A DNA stretch of 64,000 nt from Streptomyces sp. NBC_01689 (GTDB lineage Bacteria; Actinomycetota; Actinomycetes; Streptomycetales; Streptomycetaceae), in the NCBI RefSeq assembly GCF_036250675.1, contig NZ_CP109592.1, forward strand, positions 5,518,001 to 5,582,000, in the 5' to 3' direction. This document shows positions 59,452-64,000 of the stretch, in pieces. Under the pieces are notes generated by a model. That model was not told the origin of the DNA, made no database searches, and was given only the letters and a program-made list of their open reading frames with translations. A program made the position numbers and the translations under genes. Positions within the stretch are counted from its first letter, which is position 1. The number at the start of each line of letters is the position of its first letter.

Positions 59452-61677
59452 TCAGCGGCAGACCACCAGGGCGTCCAGGGCCACCGCCCCCTGCCCCCGG
59501 GGCAGCACCATCAGCGGGTTGACGTCGAGCTCGGCGATGTCGTCGCCGAGCTCCAGTGCCATCCGCTGTATCCGCAGGACGACCTCGACGAGCGCGTCCA
59601 CGTCCGCCGGCGGCGCCCCGCGCACCCCGTCCAGGAGCGCCCGACCGCGCAGTTCACGGAGCATTCCGCGGGCCTGGTCCTCGCCGAAGGGCGGCACGCG
59701 TACGGCCGTGTCCCGCAGCACCTCGACGAGGACACCCCCGAGCCCGACGGCCACGGTCGGCCCGAACAGCTTGTCGTGCGTGACCCCCACGACCATCTCG
59801 ACGCCCCGTTCGACCATCTGGCACACCAGCACCCCGTCCAGCGAGATCCCCTCGTAGCGCGCGATGTCGGTCAGCTCGCGGTAGGCGTCCCTGACCTGGC
59901 TCGCGGAGGTCAGCCCGATCTTCACCAGGCCGAGTTCGGTCTTGTGGGCGATCTGCGCCCCGGAGGCCTTCATGACGACCGGGTAGCCCACCAGGGCGGC
60001 CGCGCGCACGGCCGCCGCCGCGCTCGTCACCAGTTGTTCGCGCGGCACCCGTATCCCGTAGGCGCGCAGCAACTGTTTCGCCGCGTGCTCGCTCAGCTGC
60101 TGTCCCGGCCGCATCAGCGCCTGTGCCTTGCGGAAGGAGGGCGAGGGGGTGCGGGGTGCCTCGTCGAAGGGCGAGCGGTAGCCGGCGGTGAACCGGTGGT
60201 GCTCCAGATGGGCCCGCACGGCGGTGATGCAGTTGGCGAAGGTGCGGAAGGTGGCGACCCGCGCCGAGCCGAGGAGCGTCTCGCGGTAGGCGGCCTCGGT
60301 GCCGACGGGCGACCCCCACACCACGCACACCAGCTTGTCCGTTTGTTCCGCCGCGTCCACCAGATCCCGGGCGAGCCGGTCGCTCATCGGCGGGAAGGGG
60401 CCGGTGATCGGGCAGATCAGCACCCCGACCGCCGGATCGGCGAGGATCGCGTCGATGATCTTCCGGCCGCGCCGGTCGCCCACCGGGTGTCCGCCGTTGT
60501 CGACGGGGTTGGCCACGCTCAGGTACTCGGGTATCCACTGGTGCAGTTCGTCCTGCTTGGCCGCCGAGAGGGTCGGCAGGCGCAGGCCCGCCGCCGTCGC
60601 CAGGTCCGCGAAGTGGGCCCCCGTGCCGCCGGAGATCGAACAGACGGCGACCCCGTCGGCCAGCGGGGCGCGGGCGCGGGCCAGCAGGGCTGCGGTGTCC
60701 TGGAGTTCGTCGAGCCCGTCGACGCGGATCACGCCGAACTGCCGCATCGCCGCGTCCACCACGGTGTCGGCGCCGGTCAGTTTGCCGGTGTGGGAGGCGG
60801 CGGTGCGGGCGCCGGTCTCGGTGCGGCCGACCTTGACGGCGACGACCGGCACCCCGCGCCGGGCGGCGCGGTCGGCGGCGAGCAGGAAGGAGCGGCCGTC
60901 CTTGAGCCCTTCGACATAACAGGCGATGGCGCCGACCTCGGGCCGCTCGGAGAAGTAGGAGATGAAGTCGGCGGTCTCCAGGTCGGCCTCGTTGCCGGTG
61001 GGTGCCCAGTGGGAGAGCCGTACGCCCAGTTCCTGCATGGCGAAGACCGGGCGGCCCTGGTGACCGGACTGGGTGATCAGGGCGACCGCGGGACCGTCGA
61101 GGTCGTCGCGGAACCGCTCGAAGGCGTTGAGGTTGGTGTTGGGCCCGAGCAGACGCAGCCCCGAGCGTCGCGCGGCGGCGGCGAGCCGGTCCTGCGCGGC
61201 CGCGCCCTCGGCGCCGGTCTCGGCGAACCCGGAGGCGAAGGCGACGGCGAACTTCACCTTGGCCTCCCCCAGTTCGTCGATGACGGCGAGCGGGTCGCCG
61301 ACCAGCAGCACGGCCAGGTCGACCTGCTCGGGCAGGTCGGCGACGGTGGGGAAGCAGGGCAGGCCGAAGACGGCCCGGCGGGTGGGGTGGACCGGGTGCA
61401 GCCGGGCCCCGACCCGCTCGGCCCAGGAGATCAGCTGCCGGGTGATGCCGGTGTTGGGCCGCCCCTCGGTGTCCGAGGCGCCGACGACGGCCATCGATCC
61501 GGGCCGGAAGAACCGGTCCAGATCGGGTACGTCGGCGTACAGCGGGCGTCCGCCGACGTCGAGGTCGTCGACGTCGGCCGGCCGGCCGTGCACGACGGGT
61601 GAGGGCTGCTCGCCGCAGGCGATGACCCGGGCCCGGCGGGAGTCGGTGGTGAGGGTGCCGTGGGTTGATCCAAGCAT
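59452..61677 (-). CDS. ADP-forming acetate/acyl-CoA ligase family protein (fused subunits)
   Basis: A 741-residue fusion. A CoA-binding domain starts at about residue 53 (MAVVGASDTEGRPNTG) and is followed by succinyl-CoA-ligase-like flavodoxin domains (SISGGTGAHFADLATAAGL near 345). A C-terminal ATP-grasp domain has YPVVMKASGAQIAHKTELGL near 565 and LGDDIAELDVNPLMVLP at the end. The family interconverts acyl-CoA plus ADP with acid plus ATP, and it is common in catabolic operons where it may recycle CoA. ATG at 61677 has AGGAG 11 bases upstream. Two island operators and a promoter precede it. Confidence 0.88.
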   Translation of the reverse strand: MLGSTHGTLTTDSRRARVIACGEQPSPVVHGRPADVDDLDVGGRPLYADVPDLDRFFRPGSMAVVGASDTEGRPNTGITRQLISWAERVGARLHPVHPTRRAVFGLPCFPTVADLPEQVDLAVLLVGDPLAVIDELGEAKVKFAVAFASGFAETGAEGAAAQDRLAAAARRSGLRLLGPNTNLNAFERFRDDLDGPAVALITQSGHQGRPVFAMQELGVRLSHWAPTGNEADLETADFISYFSERPEVGAIACYVEGLKDGRSFLLAADRAARRGVPVVAVKVGRTETGARTAASHTGKLTGADTVVDAAMRQFGVIRVDGLDELQDTAALLARARAPLADGVAVCSISGGTGAHFADLATAAGLRLPTLSAAKQDELHQWIPEYLSVANPVDNGGHPVGDRRGRKIIDAILADPAVGVLICPITGPFPPMSDRLARDLVDAAEQTDKLVCVVWGSPVGTEAAYRETLLGSARVATFRTFANCITAVRAHLEHHRFTAGYRSPFDEAPRTPSPSFRKAQALMRPGQQLSEHAAKQLLRAYGIRVPREQLVTSAAAAVRAAALVGYPVVMKASGAQIAHKTELGLVKIGLTSASQVRDAYRELTDIARYEGISLDGVLVCQMVERGVEMVVGVTHDKLFGPTVAVGLGGVLVEVLRDTAVRVPPFGEDQARGMLRELRGRALLDGVRGAPPADVDALVEVVLRIQRMALELGDDIAELDVNPLMVLPRGQGAVALDALVVCR

Positions 61678-61710
61678 CGGTCCGCCCGCTCCTGTGTGAC
61701 AGTCCATTAA

Positions 61711-61752
61711 CTGACGCACTGTCAGATTACTTAACTGACGGCCTGTCAGGAA
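61711..61752 (-). promoter_or_regulatory. promoter with tandem island operators 5 and 6
   Basis: On the minus strand, TTCCTG (61747-61752), a 17-base spacer and TAATCT (61724-61729) form a good promoter for the ADP-forming ligase. CTGACGGCCTGTCAG (61735-61749) covers the -35 and spacer. CTGACGCACTGTCAG (61711-61725) overlaps the -10 and the start site. Two full operators spaced nine bases apart allow tight repression. Confidence 0.75.
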
Positions 61753-62056
61753 CAGTCGTGCAGGCAAAGCCGCGTACGTGCGGTGGGCGTGCCGCGCCGG
61801 TGGGCGGCCGGACGGGCGCTCGGGCGAGGCGTGCGGTGGCGCGTGGGGCGGGTGCGCGGCGGGCGGACGTCCGGCACGTGGACGGACGCGACGGGCACAC
61901 GGTTCGTACCCGCGGTACGCCGACCGGAACCCGGCGCCGGGGGTCCGGCATCACCGCGCCGTGCCGTCCTTCGCGTCCGCCGTGTGCCGTCCCTCAGGTC
62001 GGCCGCGCCCGGCCCCGTGCCGCCGCGGTCCGTCCCGCCCGGCCCGGGGCTCCGGT
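61753..62056. other. 304-base gap between FMO and ligase genes
   Basis: GC-rich sequence with no convincing gene or hairpin on either strand. It separates the stop of the monooxygenase from the ligase promoter; both genes read leftwards. Confidence 0.5.
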
Positions 62057-63250
62057 TCAGCCCGCGGTGCGGCTCCGTCGCGTGGTGCGCGCCACGGCCT
62101 TCGCTATCTTCTGCGCGTCCAGGGCGAGTTCGCGGAACATGCCGCTGATGGGGTTGGTGAACCCGGTGAAGTACAGACCGGGTGCGTTCTTCGGGGTGCG
62201 TCCGCCGTGCACGACCGGACGGCCCCGTTCGTCCAGCACGCCGAGGTGTCCGACCACGCCCTCCAGCGCGCGTTCGTACCCGGTGGCCGCGATCACCGCG
62301 TCGGGGCCGATCCGGGTGCCGTCGGCGAGGACGACCTTGCCCTCCTCGAACCCCTCCACCGCGGCCACGATCTCGACCCGCCCCTTGCGCACGGCGTCGA
62401 TCAGGCCGACGTCCTGGACGGGGATCGAGCCCTCCTTGACCCGCGAGTAGAGGCCGGTGGCGGGGCGCGGCAGCCCCTGCGCCGACAGGTCCGGGACACT
62501 CGCCTTGGCCATCGGCCCGGCGAGCGCGTCGACCACGCGCACCGGCAGCCGCCGGACGAGGATGCCGGTGAACTGGGCGGCCCAGCCCGCCGTGGAGCGC
62601 CGCACGATGTGCGGGGCGGTGCGCACCGCGAGCCGCACCCGGCCGGCGCCGCCCTCCACCAGGTCCACGGCGATCTCGGCGCCCGTGTTGCCGATGCCGA
62701 CGACCAGGACGTCCCGTCCCGCGTAGGGCGCGGGCTCGCGGTATGCGCCGGCGTGCAGGAGTTCGCCGCTGTAGGCGTCGCGGCCGGGCCAGTCCGGCAG
62801 GCGGGGGGTGTGGTTGGTGCCGGTGGCCACGACGACGGCGCTGCCGGTCAGTTCGCGGCCGCCGGTGGCGTGCAGCAGCCAGGAGTCGCCGGCGCGCTCG
62901 ACGCGCGAGACCTCGACGCCCGTGACGATCTCCAACTGGTGGTGCTCGGCGTACTTCTCCAGGTAGCGCACCACGTTGTCGCGCGAGACCCAGCGGCCGA
63001 ACGCGCGGGGCATGGCCAGCCCCGGGAGGGCGGACAGCCGCCGTGTCGTGTGCAGGTGCAGCCGGTCGTAGTGGCGGCGCCAGGAGGCCCCGACGCGGTC
63101 GGACTTCTCCAGCACGACGGCCCGTACGCCCTGGGCGCGCAGCGCGTACGCCACCGCGAGGCCGCCGGGGCCGCCACCGATCACGTACACGGGGCGGTCC
63201 TCGTGGGACGGTACCGGGCGGAGTGTGGAGGAAGCAGTCGAGTCGGCCAT
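62057..63250 (-). CDS. flavin-containing monooxygenase (Baeyer-Villiger/YUC-like)
   Basis: A 397-residue class B flavin monooxygenase. The FAD motif GGGPGGLAVAYALR is near residue 25, and the NADPH motif VVGIGNTGAEIAVDLV near 180. The fingerprint between them, YSGELLHAGAY near 160, is a variant of FxGxxxHxxxW/Y. A C-terminal ATGYE motif is near 317. It inserts oxygen into a ketone or heteroatom of a pathway intermediate or of a separate substrate. ATG at 63250. Divergent from the DoxX gene, with an island operator nearer to DoxX. Confidence 0.87.
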   Translation of the reverse strand: MADSTASSTLRPVPSHEDRPVYVIGGGPGGLAVAYALRAQGVRAVVLEKSDRVGASWRRHYDRLHLHTTRRLSALPGLAMPRAFGRWVSRDNVVRYLEKYAEHHQLEIVTGVEVSRVERAGDSWLLHATGGRELTGSAVVVATGTNHTPRLPDWPGRDAYSGELLHAGAYREPAPYAGRDVLVVGIGNTGAEIAVDLVEGGAGRVRLAVRTAPHIVRRSTAGWAAQFTGILVRRLPVRVVDALAGPMAKASVPDLSAQGLPRPATGLYSRVKEGSIPVQDVGLIDAVRKGRVEIVAAVEGFEEGKVVLADGTRIGPDAVIAATGYERALEGVVGHLGVLDERGRPVVHGGRTPKNAPGLYFTGFTNPISGMFRELALDAQKIAKAVARTTRRSRTAG

Positions 63251-63455
63251 GAGCGCGAGCGTAATCACGTCGTCAATTGATAGGTCTCGGTCAAGCCCGG
63301 AATCGGTTGCGAACTGATCACGACTGCAGGAGGGGCGGGTGCGGTCGGTGGCGTAGGTCACTCGGAACGCGCGGAGTCGGTGGAACGCGCGATCGGGCCG
63401 GGCCGGGAGCGGGTGTGCGCGCACGTCTTGCGTGAGGGTGCCCTCGTCCGCTGAA

Positions 63456-63470
63456 CTGACGTACCGTCAG
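63456..63470. promoter_or_regulatory. island operator 7 (DoxX side)
   Basis: CTGACGTACCGTCAG matches the island consensus in both arms and lies 27 bases before the DoxX ATG and 206 bases from the divergent monooxygenase start. No clear -10 was found. Confidence 0.7.
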
Positions 63471-63497
63471 AAAACCGCGTCGGCAGGGGGTACGGCC

Positions 63498-63950
63498 ATG
63501 GACACGATCTGGCTCGACGGGGCGCAGTGGCTGGCCGTGCTGCGGATCGGGCTCGGGCTGTGGTGGCTGGAGAGCTGGCGGCACAAGGACCGGGCGGCCT
63601 GGTTCGAACGGGGGACCGGGATCGCGTGGGCCGCGGACGTGGCGGCCAAGCACCGGTGGAGCGCGGTGCGTTCCGGCTTCGAGGCGGTCGTGGCACCACG
63701 CCCCCGGATGATGGCGTACGTCGTCGTCCACGCCGAACTGGCCCTCGGTCTGGGGCTGGTGGCCGGACTGCTGACCCCGGTCGCGCTGGTCGGCGGACTC
63801 CTGCTCAACCTCATGTACTTCACCCTCATGATCCACGACTGGGCCGAGCAGGGGCAGAACGCGATGATGGCGCTGATCTCGGCCGTCGCCCTGTTCGGGA
63901 TGGCCTGGCAGACGTGGTCGCTGGACGACGCGATCGGGCTCTTCCGGTGA
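63498..63950 (+). CDS. DoxX-family membrane protein
   Basis: A 150-residue membrane protein with four hydrophobic helices. The first starts at LAVLRIGLGLWWLESW near residue 12, followed by a soluble loop (KDRAAWFERGTGIAWAADVA). The remaining helices end with ALFGMAWQTWSLDDAIGLF. DoxX proteins are associated with quinone/thiosulfate oxidation and with redox complexes, but many have no known function. ATG at 63498 has CAGGGGG six bases upstream. Its stop overlaps the start of the next gene by four bases, suggesting a shared operon. Confidence 0.82.
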   Translation: MDTIWLDGAQWLAVLRIGLGLWWLESWRHKDRAAWFERGTGIAWAADVAAKHRWSAVRSGFEAVVAPRPRMMAYVVVHAELALGLGLVAGLLTPVALVGGLLLNLMYFTLMIHDWAEQGQNAMMALISAVALFGMAWQTWSLDDAIGLFR

Positions 63951-64000
63951 GCGCCCGGTCCGGCCCGCCCGAGGCCGACGCCTTCACCCGGCCGTACTGG
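63947..64000 (+). CDS. start of a probable Zn-ribbon/OB-fold (DUF35) protein, partial
   Basis: 18 codons are visible from GTG at 63947, inside a GTGA overlap with the DoxX stop. The residues PEADAFTRPYW resemble the N-terminus of the DUF35 Zn-ribbon OB-fold proteins, which usually begin with a D-x-x-x-RPFW/PYW motif. In catabolic clusters they pair with a thiolase-like lipid-transfer protein to form an aldolase or acyltransferase complex. The call rests on this short motif and context only; the cysteines lie beyond the window edge. Confidence 0.45.
   Translation, partial: MSARSGPPEADAFTRPYW

Noticed and set aside
1..64000. CRISPR arrays, tRNA, rRNA, phage or insertion-sequence genes.
   Set aside because: No regular repeat-spacer pattern, cloverleaf-like sequence or transposase/integrase motif was found; the repeat loci at 8.9 and 39.6 kb lack unique spacers of constant length.

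Overview
The window is GC-rich actinobacterial chromosome, almost certainly Streptomyces. Third-codon-position GC is very high, GTG starts and ATGA/GTGA gene overlaps are common, there is a Cvn-type conservon, and there is a DmdR1-type iron regulator. The neighbours of that regulator (pdxH, citA, the SIS protein, dmdR1, an ABC pair, an SCO4402-like gene, purU, and an ECF sigma with its anti-sigma) recall, from memory, the S. coelicolor core region near SCO4380-SCO4411. I see no phage genes, transposases, CRISPR array, rRNA or tRNA.

Left part (1-8.8 kb): on the minus strand is a conservon, cvnA-B-C-D, followed by the first codons of a cytochrome P450. On the plus strand are a large FAD/Fe-S oxidase, a FemA/B-type peptidoglycan-bridge enzyme and an EamA permease. 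Then comes an intergenic array of a dispersed repeat (8.88-9.44 kb). At 9.6-20 kb lies one tightly coupled plus-strand operon: a DinB-like protein, AtuA, both subunits of a biotin-dependent acyl-CoA carboxylase, an acyl-CoA dehydrogenase, a 4-coumarate-CoA-ligase-like enzyme, an enoyl-CoA hydratase and a TetR regulator. It looks like a route for a branched or aromatic acid activated to its CoA ester. A CAAGC-AC-GCTTG dyad at its promoter is a candidate TetR operator.

Middle part (20-43 kb): core housekeeping and regulation. It holds pdxH, a citrate synthase, a 2-oxoglutarate/Fe(II)-type oxygenase behind a tiny leader peptide, a PAS protein, a SIS-domain protein with a DasR-like site, dmdR1, an alpha/beta hydrolase lacking its nucleophile and carrying a TTA codon, an ABC exporter pair, a small primase-polymerase, an NsdA-like regulator, a Pro/Gly-rich membrane protein, an orphan solute-binding lipoprotein, purU, and an ECF sigma/anti-sigma pair. 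A STAS antagonist and an EF-hand protein follow.

Right part (43.4-64 kb): a catabolic island. It contains an AMP-forming acyl-CoA ligase, an amidohydrolase-2 protein, three acyl-CoA dehydrogenases (two forming a probable alpha/beta pair), a cyclase-family hydrolase, SDR and zinc alcohol dehydrogenases, a flavin reductase, a crotonase, an ADP-forming CoA ligase, a flavin monooxygenase, a DoxX protein and the start of a probable Zn-ribbon/OB-fold protein. The main observation of this annotation is a 15-bp palindrome (consensus CTGACGnnCnGTCAG). It occurs at seven good sites and one degenerate site, every one at the head of a transcription unit of this island. This defines a single regulon whose regulator gene is not visible in the window. 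Two MFS transporters, a GlxA-type regulator and a histidine-kinase-like ATPase gene are interspersed without such sites.
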